64,000 nucleotides of DNA from Prorocentrum cordatum (GCA_963575745.1 CAUYUJ010003605.1:1-64000), one strand, 5' to 3'; counted from the first letter of the stretch, positions 9,876-20,671 are shown. The notes: generated by a model not told the origin, from the sequence alone. Program-made: numbers and translations.

Positions 9876-11640
9876 TTAGCGGGCCTGCTGTTCGCGATGA
9901 TGCTCTTCCTGTGAGTGTCTTTGTGCCAGTGCGGCTTGTAGCTCAGAGTTGGCGAGCTGCTGCTGCTGGTGCATCTCTGCCTCGTATTGGTCGTATCTCT
10001 CCAGGAACTGCTCTCGTTGATGCTGGTCGTGCTTATTCTTGTGGCGTATCTGCTGCTGGAGAGCCTGGGCCTCGTTGAAGAAGAGCTGGTGCTGCAGGGT
10101 AGCCCGTTGGTGCCCCGCTTCTTTGGCTTCGAGCTGGTCGCGCTTGTTCTGGATGTGGCGCTGCGCTTCGAGCTGGAGCTCCGCCTGCTGATAGACCACC
10201 TCTCGCTCCCTCTGGACCGTGGAATGTTCCTCCAAGAGCTTGTTGGCGGCAATGGCCGTCTGCTGCTGGATCACATGCTCTTGGTGGATCTCCTCTCGCT
10301 TTAGGTCTGCTTGGGCTTCCGCGATCTGCTCAGCAATGCCGTTTTTTCTTTGCATCTCCTGGGCCGCCATGACTTGCGCGGCCTGCTCCTCGAGACGGAG
10401 GTCCTGGTTCATCTGCTCGATCCTCTGGCCCTCACGCTGCAGTCGTTCGCACTCGCGATGAAGTTGTTCGCTCATCGCTTGCTGGCGGGCTGCTTCCTCA
10501 GATGTTGGTGCGGTGCAAGCCTGGGAGGCCGTTTCCGCTCGGATGGCGCCCAGCATGTAGTGAGCTTTGGCGCTTCTGCTCGTAGGTGAGCTTCTGACGC
10601 TCGAGGTCGTGTCGCAACGCGCGCTCGTGGTTCTCGATCCTCTGCGCTTCCTGCTGCATCTTCTCGGCGTAGAACTGATGGACAAGCTCTTCTCGATGCT
10701 GGAATGCACGCTCTTGCTGAGCTCCTTGTCGGCGGAGTGCCTCGGTGTTCCTTGATATAGCTTGTTCGGTGGCAGTCATGGCCGTCTTGGATAGCTCCTG
10801 CTCGCGACGCACGAGCCTGGCTTTATTTTGCATCTTCAGCTCGGCGAAGCACTGCCGCATGGACTCCACCTCCCCCTCATATTCTTCCGACTTTTTGCGG
10901 AGCCCGGCGTTGGCGATGTTGGCTTGGCTCCTTCCTTCTCGGCGTGCTTCCTCGTCTTTCCTCCTGAGCTGCTCTGCGACGGTGCTTGATGGGGAGGCCG
11001 GCCTGCTCGAGCACAAGGCAGGAGGCTCTCGACTGGCGCGACGGCGGAATGGGGTGCTGGCCCTTTTGTTTTTGTGCTCCTTCATGTCGTCCTCGGAGTC
11101 GGCCTCGCAATCGGTGTCGGCTTCGGCGGCAATCTCCATCTTGACGTCTGTGATGAGGCGCCGCAGGTCGGAGATGCGCTGGGTGTTGGCGTCCGCCTTT
11201 GTCTGCAGGGCTTCCTTCTTCTCGTGGATGTGTTCTGCCCCTTTGCCAGCGCCTTTATTTGAGACCGATATTGTTGTAGCCGTACGCGTGGATCAGTGGC
11301 CATCGCGAGCATACATGTGATGACCGAGACCTCGGCAAACAACTTGCTGGCGTCAGCCTTGCCAGACTGGGCACCGCTGATCTGATCAGCAACTCGGCCA
11401 AGCCTATGTTGGAGGTTCCTCGTCCACAGCTTCCTCATGTCAGGGTCCCCTGGCGGGGGGCCGAAGGACTCGTGGTCGCGGGATATGGAGAAAGGAAGCT
11501 CGAGCACTGCGTCGGCGATGGCCTGCCTCCTCTTGCTGGGGGTGAAGTCCTGGATGTGAACGGCGGCCTTCTGTCTCGACTCGGAGCGGCTCTAGGAGCT
11601 CTTGCTCTTGTATGCAGATCTCCGCCAAGGCCATGGTTGC
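9876..11640 (-). pseudogene. Retrotransposon A ORF1, coiled-coil part (frameshifted)
   Basis: Three minus-strand frames join into one protein. The 11082-11507 frame begins MLELPFSISRDHESF and reads to about 11240. The 10498-11139 frame contains MEIAAEADTDCEADSEDD and long heptad-like stretches. The 9876-10709 frame takes over near 10540 and is rich in Gln and Glu (for example EERLQREGQ-like and QQQIRHKNKHDQHQ segments), a strong coiled-coil signature. Frameshifts near 11240 and 10540 mark decay or assembly indels. Non-LTR ORF1 proteins commonly form coiled-coil RNA-binding multimers, so ORF1 is the likely identity. No RNA-recognition domain is visible. Confidence 0.6.
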
Positions 11641-11651
11641 TCACCCACTGC

Positions 11652-11811
11652 GGGCCCAGGGTGTGTGGTCCCTGCTCCTGACCACCTTTCCCTTGGGCCC
11701 TGCGCTGGCGCCTGGGCTGTGGACCCTGCTCCTGTCCACCCTTTCCCAGCGCCGCGCTGCGACGCCTCGAGGTGCGTGGTCCCTGCTCCTGACCACCTTT
11801 CCCTCGAGGCG
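11652..11811 (+). repeat. Covarying hairpin family, cluster 2 (three copies)
   Basis: Three more copies of the 452-897 family, all with loop CCTGCTCCT (11671-11679, 11725-11733, 11782-11790). The inner stems are GTGGTC/GACCAC, GTGGAC/GTCCAC and GTGGTC/GACCAC, different from cluster 1 but still fully paired. The outer arms are longer and differ between copies: GGGCCCA-GGG with CCC-T-T-GGGCCC, GGCGC-C-TGGG with CCCA-GCGCC, and CGCCTCGAGG with CCTCGAGGCG. The 3' spacer is again CTTT. Loops are 54 and 57 bp apart, so all three keep one reading frame on the minus strand, giving peptides like RWSGAGTT. Confidence 0.85.
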
Positions 11812-11829
11812 CCGCGCTGCTGCTTCCAG

Positions 11830-12460
11830 TTCTGCGTCATGGCGTGTTGCTGGTGGCGCTGGGGCTGCTGCGAGCTGCGGTGCTGCTCCAGCCTGCTGGC
11901 TGCGGCCGCCAGCCTGATGAGCAGCCTGTCTTGTCCTCTTTGGGTCCTGGCGCGGCGGTGCAAGGCCTCTTCCTTGGTCCTGGGCGTGGCGGTCGGGGTG
12001 ACCGCCGCGGCTGCGGCGCCTCTTTGTCTTCTCTTCGATGGCTCCGCGGCGCGCGAGCCACGACCGAAGGGGCGACCGACGACGAGCGAAGCCGCGACGG
12101 TCCCAGCCCCTCCTCGGCCGAATGGCTTTCCTCCTCCTCCTCGTCCTCCTCCGTTTTCCTCCTCCTCGCCCGCCCTCCTCCGCCCTCGCCCGCTGCGACA
12201 AGGGCCAGTTGGGACGTTTTCTTCAATGTTCATAAACGACTTTCGGGCCCCTGGCCGAAGGTTCCCCCCAGGCACATGGCTGCCCCAGTCAGGGCTCCCA
12301 AGCGCCATTTTGCCTCGCTGTCGGACGACGCGTTGGAAATGCTTCCATCGGTGCCCGAGGTAATGTGATGCATCTCAGACATAAAAGGTATGTTTCCCAT
12401 GCAGGCCAGCATCGCCAGCATGTGGATGTTGGCCAAGAGGGCGTAGTGTGCCATGTTGGG
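11830..12460. other. GC-rich sequence upstream of element A, no clear gene
   Basis: Open frames occur on both strands but are low-complexity (Arg/Gly/Ala). A TCC-rich tract lies at about 12127-12185. This may be the 5' untranslated region or N-terminal ORF1 of element A. I cannot identify a product. Confidence 0.4.
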
Positions 12461-14200
12461 TAAGCCTGTTACATAGCTTCGCGATGGGAGGACGGTTTTA
12501 TGTATCTATGAAACAACAGTTGCAGAGGAACGCAGTCGGCCGCAATTTGTAACATGCGAGTTCACGTATTCGTCAGGCGTCGCTTGGCGACAATTGCGGT
12601 AAATGGGAAGTGCCAGTCGTGCAGGGTAATGTTTGATACATGTTATTCTTGCCTGCGCTTTCCCTCGCCGAAGTGCGACGAAAACGGCTTCACCCTTATT
12701 CTCTGTATATATATATATGTATACATATGTATATATATATATATATATATATAGTTCACACAGCCTTGACCATACACTGGAAGGCGCGATGCGCAACTAA
12801 GCCTCGGCGGGCTAGTCGACGGGCCGTACGTTGCATTATTGAGTACTATCGCACGGTGCCCGTTCGCCACGACGACGAGTCGGACCTTTCTTTTGCATCG
12901 GCCTGCTTTAGCAAGCTCGAGTTCCGAAGACGGTATCATTCGACGTGTAGATCGGCATGTACAGCACGTTCACTGCTGGTACGCCGGCTCACGTTTGGTT
13001 TGACCTTGTTGCAGCCGCGGAGTTGTTTTTGACCATCGGGCGACGCCGAATATCTTGGAGGCATCATCTTAGCAGGCAAGGCCAATCTGATTGCCTCGCA
13101 CTGACAGTGTGACAGTGAGCAACGCTCAGCGCTCTCGCTGGGCAGGGAGATGCACCTTCTGCAGCCAGTGTTTGAATTGACCCTGTCTTGCCCTCAAGTG
13201 TTCTAAGGTGTTTGGTCTGTGAATTTCTCACCTCCAAGCCCAAACTCGTAGCCTGCAGAATGCACGGCCGGCTCTAGACAACACTCCAGGAAGCTGTGCA
13301 TTTGGGTTATGTCTATGGGTCCACAGCGCACGGGGCCAATGATTGTGAGTGGGCGATGGCTAGATGAGGTGCTTGGGAGGTATAGTTTAGTCAGGCGTAG
13401 AGTGGGACTTCGCTGGCGAGGGAGATCCAGCATTCTACGGCGGCCTTGCTGCCCATGTTCTCAGGTGCATGAGTAAATCCGGAGGGTCCACGTGCGAGCG
13501 TTTGATACCACCTTGTCTTGGAGGGAAACGATTGCCTGAAGCATTGCAAGCAGGAGAAACGACTCACAGAAGAAAGCTGCGCAGCCCATCGCAGGAATGC
13601 TTGGTCAATGTCAAGTTTCACGGTTCACGAGGGACAAGTACGGGGTCGAATTGTTTTTCGCGCATATCTTCTTGGCCCGATTTGAACAGAAGGCATACCA
13701 GGAAGACAGTGGTATTCTTACATGAGAGAAGATCTTGAGCTAAGTTTCCCAGTGTGCCACAGCGGCGGATTTGCGCAAGTGCCTTGGCGCAAATCTACGA
13801 CCTACCAAATGGGCTGCATCCGCGCACGTGACACTGGCGCTGTTCGGTTTCATGCGGGGGTCAAGCTCGCAGGCCAAGGTCTCGATGTGGCAGGCCGATA
13901 ATGCAGTCGAACATAGGCAATTACAAAGGTCGAGCTGCAACGCTCGTCAGGCATGGAGAAGTGCGCCAGCCTTCCGACTCATCGGCTGAGTCGGATCTTC
14001 TCCGGCACCAGTTGTAGACTAGAGGCTTTTATGGCAGTATACTCTGATGCAACTCCTGGGAGTTCAAATTCTGAGTATGCCCTGGTCCCGCAAAGTGCCT
14101 ACTGGCAAACGTCAGAAACATCGGGTCTTCCCATGCGTGATGGGTCGTGCATCGCCAGCGGCGGATCCAGGCCATTGACCAGTAGTTGCGGAGTTGTTCT
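12461..14200. other. Intergenic region with a (TA)n tract, no gene seen
   Basis: Lower-GC sequence with short unrelated open frames. A (TA)n tract spans about 12705-12753. No domain, RNA gene or repeat family was recognised elsewhere in it. Confidence 0.5.
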
Positions 14201-14270
14201 GATCATTTTTGAGTACTATTTGAATATCTGCTCTGTCCATGGAACTTCGCCCCGAAGGGGGACATGCCCG
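14201..14270. mobile_element. Right-end fragment of the GTCGGGC inverted-repeat element
   Basis: It ends with GGGGGACATGCCCGAC, the right terminal repeat of the family seen whole at 22119-22285, and contains the family's internal TTTTTGAGTA motif. No matching left end was found upstream, so this looks truncated. Confidence 0.5.
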
Positions 14271-14421
14271 ACCTAAAAGCTGGATAGGGGTTGCGATGGC
14301 CGTTCTGTCTGGCTGCGGCCGTTGGCGCGGCCGCGCGTTGCGGGGCGAGCCCACGGGCACATCACCGGCAGTGACTGCTCGAGAGTGTCGGTCGACGTGC
14401 ACAGGAGCCCTCCAGGCCCAA

Positions 14422-14500
14422 GTCGGGCCTGTCCTACTACAGGGGGGGAATTCAAAAATATCATCATACCTACCGGTGTGATCTCGCACTGATTTGTTTC
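14422..14500. mobile_element. Left-end fragment of the GTCGGGC inverted-repeat element
   Basis: It begins GTCGGGCCTGTCCTACTACA, the left terminal repeat of the family. The element is cut off by the tandem array that follows. Confidence 0.5.
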
Positions 14501-14504
14501 GACC

Positions 14505-15960
14505 GTGCGCTCTGCTGGTGGTCCTGCTGGTGGTCGTGCTGGTGGTCCTGCTGGTGGTTGTGCTGGTGGTTGTGCCTGTGGTTGTGCTGGTGGTCGTGCC
14601 TGTGGTTGTGCTGGTGGTCGTGCTTGCGGTCATGCTGGTGGCCGTGCTGGTGGCTGGTCGTGCTGGTGGTCGTGCTGGTGGTTGTGCTGGTCGTCGTGCT
14701 GGTGGATGTGCTGGTGGTCGTGCTGGTCGCTGGTAGTGGTTGTGCTGGTGGTTGTGCTGGTGGTCGTGCTGCCGGTTGTGCTGGTTGTCGTGCTAGTGGT
14801 TGGTGGTGCTGGCTGGTCGTGCTGGTGGTCGTGCTGGTGGTCCTGCTGGTGGTCCTGCTGGTGGTCGTGCTTGCGGTCCTGCTGGTGGTTGTGCTGGTGG
14901 TTGTGCTGGTGGTTGTGCTGGTGGTCGTGCTGGTGGTCGTGCTGGTGGTCGTGCTTGCGGAGGTGCTGGTGGCCGTGCTGGTGGCTGGTCGTGCTGGTGG
15001 TCGTGCTGGTGGTCGTGCTGGTGGTTGTGCTGGTGGCTGGTCGTGCTGATGGAGGTTCTGGTGGTTGTGCTGGTGGTCGTGCTGGTGGTCGTGCTGGTGG
15101 TTGTGCTGGAGGTCGCGCTTGTGGAGGTGCTGGTGGCCGTGCTGGTGGCTGGTCGTGCTGGTGGTCGTGCTGGTGGTTGTGCTGGTCGTCGTGCTGGTGG
15201 TTCTGCTGGTGGTCGTGCTGGTCGCTGGTAGTGGTTGTGCTGGTGGTTGTGTTGGTGGTCCTGCTGCTAGTTGTGCTGGTTGTCGTGCTGGTGGTTGGTG
15301 GTGCTGGTTGGTCGTGCTGGTGATCGTGGTTGGTGGAGGTGCTGGTGGTCGTGCTGCTGGCCCGGTGCTGTTGGCTGAGCCTGCTGCTCTCCCTTGTGCT
15401 GGTGGTTGTGCTGCTTGTCGTGCTGGTGGTCGTGCTGGTGGTTGTGCTGGTGGCTGGTCGTGCTGATGGAGGTTCTGGTGGTTGTGCTGGTGGTCGTGCT
15501 GGTGGTCGTGCTGGTGGTTGTGCTGGAGGTCGCGCTTGTGGAGGTGCTGGTGGCCGTGCTGGTGGCTGGTCGTGCTCGTGGTCGTGCTGGTGGTTGTGCT
15601 GGTCGTCGTGCTGGTGGTTCTGTTGGTGGTCGTGCTGGTGGTTGGTAGTGGTGGTTGCGCTGGTGGTCGCGTTGGTGGCCGTGCTGGTTCTTGTGCTGGT
15701 GGTCGTGCTGGTTGCTGCCCGTGCTTGCGGTCATGCTGGTGGTCGCGCTGGCCCCCCGCTCCTTTCCTGCGCCCCCCTCCCCTTGCACTCGTGCTCCCCC
15801 CACCCTGAACCTCCACAAGCGCCCTCCGCCGTGCTCCCCCCGCCCTCGCTGGTGGTTGGTAGTGCTGGGGGTGCTGGTGGTCGTCTTGGTGGTCGTGCTG
15901 GTTCTTGTGCTGGTGGTCGTGCTGGTGGCTGGTCGTGCTGGCGGTCATGCTGGTGGTCTT
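14505..15960. repeat. GCTGGTGGTCGT-type minisatellite
   Basis: About 1.45 kb of degenerate 6- and 12-base units of the type GTGCTGGTGGTC. Frames read as (VLVV)n or as (TTST)n and (HQHD)n on the other strand. Longer blocks recur within it: a stretch near 14989-15160 reappears near 15446-15620, so higher-order duplication has occurred. All long ORFs here are repeat translations, not genes. Confidence 0.9.
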
Positions 15961-17160
15961 GCCTCTCCCCCGTGCTTCCACCGCTCCCCCCGGGCCCCCC
16001 CGCTCCTTATTCCAACCGTGCGCCCCCCCCGCCGCTCCTCCACTGCGCCCCTCTTTCCTTGCCCCCGTGCTCCCTCCACGCCCCCCGGCCCCCGCGCCTT
16101 CTCCTCCGTGCTCCCCCCCCGCTCTCCTTGGGCCCCCCTGCCCTTATTCCGACCGTGCGCTTACCCGCCGCTCCTCCCCTGCGCCCCTCTTTCCTTGCCC
16201 CCGCACCTCCCCCACGCACCCCGGCCCCCGCGCCTTCTCCCCCGTGCCCCCCCGCCGTCCCCGAGTCCCCCCCCACTCTTCATTCCGACCGTGCGCCCCC
16301 CGCTCCTTCCTCCCCCCGCTCTCCCTTGCGCATCCCTCCTCTTGCCCCCGTCCTCCTCCCACCCTCCCCGCGCCCCCGCGCCCATCTACCCTGTGTTTCC
16401 CAGGCTCTCCCTGGGCCCCCTCTGCCATTATCCCGACGCGCGCGCCCCCCGCCGCTCTCCCCTGCGCCCCTCTCTCCTTGCCCCCGTGCTCCCTCCACGC
16501 TCCCCGGCCCCCGCGCCTTCTCCTCCGTGCCCCCCCCCCCCCTGCTCTTATTCCGACCGTGCGCCCCCCCGCCGCTCCTCCCCTGCGCCCTTTCTCTTTT
16601 TCCGTGCCCCTCCACGCTCCCCGGCCCGCGCGCCTTCTCCCCCGTGCCGCCCCCGCCGTCCCCGAGCCCCCTCCCCCGCTCCTTATTCCGACCGTGCGCC
16701 CCCCCTCTCTTCCCCCCGCTCTCCCCTGCGCCTCCTTCCTCTTGCCCCCGTCCTCCTCCGACCCTCCCCGCGCCCCCGCGCCCCTCTCCCCCGTGCTTCC
16801 CCCGCCGTCCCCGGGCCCCCCCCCCCTTATTCCGACCGTGCGCCCCCCCTCCCGCCGCTCTCCCTGCGCCCCTCTCTCTTGCCCCCGTGCTCCCTCCACG
16901 CCCCCCGGCCCCCGCGCCCTCTCCCCCGTGCCCCCCCCCCTCTCTCCCTGGGCCCCCCTGCTTTATTCCGACCGTGCCCCGCCCGCCGCTCCTCCCCGCT
17001 CTCCTCTGCCCCGTGCTCCCTCCACGCCCCCCGGCCCCCGCACCTTCTCCCCCGTGCTCCCCCCGCCGTCCCCGAGCCCCCCCCCGATTCTTATTCCGAC
17101 CGTGCGCCCCCCCTCTCCTCTCCCCCCTCCGCCCCGCGGCCCCCGCCGACCGACCATGCC
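15961..17160. repeat. C-rich satellite, unit about 135 bp, nine copies
   Basis: A pyrimidine-rich tandem array. The landmark TTATTCCGACCGTGCG, or a close variant, occurs at about 16007, 16144, 16279, 16427, 16548, 16683, 16827, 16963 and 17091. Spacings are 121-148 with a mean near 135. The long proline/serine-rich frames are repeat translations. Confidence 0.85.
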
Positions 17161-17584
17161 CCCTCCCCTCTCCCCGGCCACTTTCCTGTCCCGCCCCGTC
17201 TTCCCCGTGGCCCCCCCTCTTGCTCGTTCCGACCCGCCTACCGTGCCCCCCCCGCTCCGGCCGTGTCCTTGGCCCCCTCTCGAGTCCACACGATTGGCCA
17301 GGAAGGCCCCAGGACAGCTCAACATTGCCCCAAGACATCCCAAAATAGCCCCAGACGGGCCCACAAGAGACTACCAATAAGCCCCAGAGACGACCAATGG
17401 CACCATGGCCCCGAAGAGTCATAGAAACGCCACTAGCTCACAGTGACAAGAGTTCTTCACGCCATAGCTCAGCGTGTCGCAGCGCTCGCGCGCTTCCCCG
17501 AAACTGCCGCAGGTTGGCGCCACCTGCATCTCCAAGCGTCCCACATCCATGATTGTATGATCCTTGGCACGCGTGCCTCTTGTT
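17161..17584. other. No recognisable gene
   Basis: The end of the C-rich array grades into unique sequence. No domain or repeat family was recognised. Confidence 0.4.
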
Positions 17585-17706
17585 TAAAATAGTCTGGGGG
17601 CGATTGCTTGACTCTTTGTGCCCACTTCTGAGTATTTTAGTTTTTTGTTTTTGTGAATTATTCGCCCCAAAAAACCGCCTGTAGGGGGACCGGCCCGACC
17701 TATCTC
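17585..17706. mobile_element. Right-half fragment of the GTCGGGC inverted-repeat element
   Basis: It contains the internal CTTCTGAGTATTTTAG motif and ends CTGTAGGGGGACCGGCCCGAC, matching the right ends of whole copies. The left terminal repeat is missing. Confidence 0.5.
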
Positions 17707-18996
17707 CAGGCCATGCGGTCTTTTGTCGCCCAAACATAAAGGCTTGCCTCCTAGATTCAGCGCTGGTGTAACTGCAGTGCGCAGCGTGCTGCTAGCAGAG
17801 TCCTCTGTGGGGCATCCGGGCAAATGGCCGCGGAGGTGTGGAGGCGTGGCTTCAAACCCGTCTCTCCCGCCCCGAGCTGGGCATCGGATCAAGGTCAGGA
17901 GCCTCCCGCGTGACACTTGCGACCTCGCTCCAGCAGAAGCGCCTCGCAGGCACGGCGACGACCATGGCACGTGCGGCGGCACTTCGCCGCGCCGCGTCGT
18001 CTGCCCCGAGGTTCCAGGTCTGAAGGAGTCTTCCGTGCAGGTCTGCCGCCCTGCCGCGCACGTGGTGCCTCCTGTTTTGCCCTGGTTGGACGTTCCAGAC
18101 CGTGGACGGGATAAAAGGTGATGCAGGTAACGGTGGTGTAGGTGTCGGTATTGTGGGAGCGCGTGGCCTGCGCTTTCCTGCAGTTCGCTGTGTCGTACTC
18201 GCTCGATCCATTCGCAGGCTGGACATGTAGGAAAGTGTGGTTCGTAATTTCCTACTCTCTGGTTCCCGTCGTCACCGTCAAGCAGCGTCGCCGCTAGCCC
18301 AGCATGGATTAGACATCCCCTGGACGAACCCGTCCCCTCCGGCGTTCCCGGACCACTCCCCTTCCGCCTCCCCGCGATTGGCACTTGGGTAGTCTGGATG
18401 CGCGTCGTCTGTTTTGGGTCCGCCCGTGGTTTTTTGGAGGCCCTGAGTCAGAGGAGGAAAAGGTACCCATACCAATACCTTCGTCTCGTTTTCCCTTTTT
18501 GGGGCCTTCTGGGGCGCCCTCGTCGCCACAGCTCGATTCGCCGCGAAATCCTGGTCAGAACGCACCCCTGGAGAGGTCTGGGAAGTAGCAGTATCGGTAC
18601 TGTTTGGTTTCCCAAATGAGGGGGATAATTGGTCTTCGGTTCCGCAAGTTGGACGAGCGGCCGGTTTTTTTGATAAGAACCACGGGGCAGGCTTTCCAGT
18701 TGTTCTTGCACCTCTGGTCGTCAGGTCCGCCGCCTCAACCTGGAGCGGTCGGGGCCCCGATCCGCGACCCGTGTGATGATGGATGCCGTTCCGCATGGCA
18801 TCATATGCGAAGAAGGGGGCATCCGGGAAACGGCGTTCCCGCAGAGACATGGCGCGTGGCCTCTGCGCGCGATGCATCTGACCTTCCCTGGTCTGGAAGA
18901 GCCGTGGCTTCTCTTTGCCATTCTGATGCTCGGATCACCCCGAGCCAGGTCTGGCCTGCGTGTGCGTGTGCGTGTGCGTGTGTGTGTGTGTGTGCG

Positions 18997-19033
<37 letters not shown>

Positions 19034-19196
19034 CGAGTCGCTTCAGTAGCGATTCCCGCTTTTGCCCCCGCTGCGTTGGACCAGCTGGCCGCGAAGCTGG
19101 GAGGGGCGTGCGCGCCGCGGAGGGTGGGGGGTGGCCTGGTTCCCAGGGGGCGCCGCCTCCAACCGTAGGTAGAGATCATAGGGGAGGATGGAGAGT
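17707..19196. other. Intergenic, no gene seen; (GT)n tract
   Basis: Short open frames without a recognised domain. A GT/GTGC tract spans about 18958-19033. Confidence 0.5.
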
Positions 19197-19290
19197 TCCT
19201 CCTCCTCCTCCTCCTCCTCCTCCTCCTCCTCCTCCTCCTCCTCCTCCTCCTCCTCACTCCTCCCTCCTCACTCCTCCCTCCTCCCTCCTC
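19197..19290. repeat. (TCC)n microsatellite
   Basis: Nearly pure TCC repeats followed by CTCCCTCCT variants. Confidence 0.95.
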
Positions 19291-20055
19291 CCACCTGTGG
19301 CAGTGGTGGGTGGAAGGTCGGCCCATCATCCCAGGCGACCGCACGCGACCGTGGCAGGCTCGTGCCGCCTTCGACGCCGCGGCGTCTCCGGCGCGGGTGC
19401 TCCAGGTGGAACGCCCCCCCGGGACCTGTCTCGGGCCCCGGCCTGACCTCTGGAGGGATTCGGAGGTGGTCGTGTAGGGGAGGGCTTTTTTCCGAGTGGA
19501 TCCCTGGGGCCGAAGTTCAACAGGGAGGCATCCTGCATATCGCTCCCCCCCCTGCGACCTTGGGCAATCCATGCTGGCCCAGCGCGCCCAGCGCACGCAT
19601 TGTGGTCACCGGCATCGGCGTTCAGAAGCCTATCGGATCCCCTGGCACCGCGCGGGATCAGAGTGAAGGATGGGGTCACGAGCCCTCGGGGAGGAGGGGA
19701 GGATGAGGAGGTATGGAGGAGTGGATGGGCTGGGATCGTGCAGAGAGGAGGGGATCCTCCTCTTCCTCTCCTCCTCCTCTCATCTCCTCTCCTCTCCCTT
19801 TTTCTTCCTGCCCCTTGCTCCCCCGTCCTCTCGTCTCTGCTAGCTGCTCATCGTTCCTACTGTGCGCCCTGCGGGGCTTTGGTGGCCAGCTGAGGCCGTT
19901 CTCTGCGGTCAGGTGGTGCAGACGACGACGAAGATGACGCTCCCGGGAAGGACGCCACAAGGCGCGTGATGCGGGCGGCGGGGCTCTTGTCCGACCTGCA
20001 GAAGATCTTCGCGATCTCCAGGGGCACCGCGGAGGACCCGCCGCCGTCGCCGCTG
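19291..20055. other. Intergenic, no gene seen
   Basis: GC-rich sequence with a CT-rich block near 19755-19835. Open frames overlap on both strands and show no domain. Confidence 0.4.
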
Positions 20056-20093
20056 CCGTCATCATCGTCGTCGCTGCTGCCGCAGTCGTCGCA

Positions 20094-20170
<77 letters not shown>

Positions 20171-20190
20171 TGGCGTCGTCGTCATTCAAG
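20056..20190. repeat. (TCG)n microsatellite
   Basis: A pure run covers about 20093-20169, with degenerate edges. Translated frames are poly-Ser, poly-Asp or poly-Thr and are not genes. Confidence 0.95.
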
Positions 20191-20334
20191 ATGCTCGATC
20201 TCTCCAGAGCCCCATCGGGGGAACCACCGGTCCGCTGCCGCTGCCGTCGCAGTCGCCGCCGAACGCGGATTCGACGGTGACGCCCCTCGGTCTCTGCCTT
20301 GGCGGCTAGCCCAGAGGGGAAGCGAGAGGGGGCA

Positions 20335-20462
20335 GGCCTTCTCACAAGGCGGCGCGGCGTCTCAGAAGCCCTCCGGCCTTCTCAGAAGTTCTCCGTGTCC
20401 TCGGAGAAGGCTCGGAACGTTTCTCAGAAGGCTGGAGGCCTTCTGAGCCTTGTGAGAAGGCC
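20335..20462. repeat. 128-bp foldback (long imperfect hairpin)
   Basis: The outer arms GGCCTTCTCACAAGG and CCTTGTGAGAAGGCC pair exactly. An 11-base bulge on the left arm (CGGCGCGGCGT) is followed by paired CTCAGAAG / CTTCTGAG and further pairing through CCTTCTCAGAAG. The centre is TTCTCCG-TGTCCT-CGGAGAA. The repeated TTCTCAGAA element makes the arms internally repetitive. Confidence 0.8.
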
Positions 20463-20671
20463 TGCCCACTGACTTCCCCCCCTGGGCTCGCCGCTGACTG
20501 ACCAAGGGCGCGAAGTTTTTCGCGCTTCGCGCTTCGGCTCCGACGCCTCATCCTCCTCTTCTCGTCTGGGGGGTGGCGCGAGAGCGCGTATTTTTTTGCG
20601 CTCCGTGCAGCGCGAAGCGCATTGTTAGGCGCCCTTGCTGACCCAGGGAAGCTTGTGGCGCTTCGTCTTCA

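Larger units (their letters stand above)
1516..11640 (-). mobile_element. Non-LTR retrotransposon A (ORF1 + RNaseH-EEP-RT ORF2)
   Basis: A long minus-strand non-LTR retroelement. Reading 5' to 3' on the minus strand it has a coiled-coil/zinc-ribbon ORF1 (about 11640-8892) and then an ORF2 with RNase H, an EEP-type (APE-like) endonuclease, RT and two C2H2 fingers (about 7350-1516). There are no LTRs, and RT plus endonuclease identify the class. It is a decayed copy, with several frameshifts in ORF1, two frameshifts and three in-frame TAG codons in ORF2. The exact ends are not visible. Both flanks carry hairpins of the same family (452-897 and 11652-11811), so these may be part of its untranslated regions or simply its insertion context. 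Confidence 0.8.

Noticed and set aside
12290-12316. CCATTTTGCCTC resembling the spliced leader near the 5' flank of element A
   Set aside because: It is on the opposite strand to element A, matches only a short core and lacks the GGCTCAAG end.
14470-15981. A 503-residue Thr/Gln/His-rich minus-strand frame
   Set aside because: It is a translation of GTGCTGGTGGTC repeats. All frames are open for the same reason.
15330-17424. Long proline/serine-rich frames of up to 672 residues
   Set aside because: They are translations of the minisatellite and of the C-rich satellite, with no domain.
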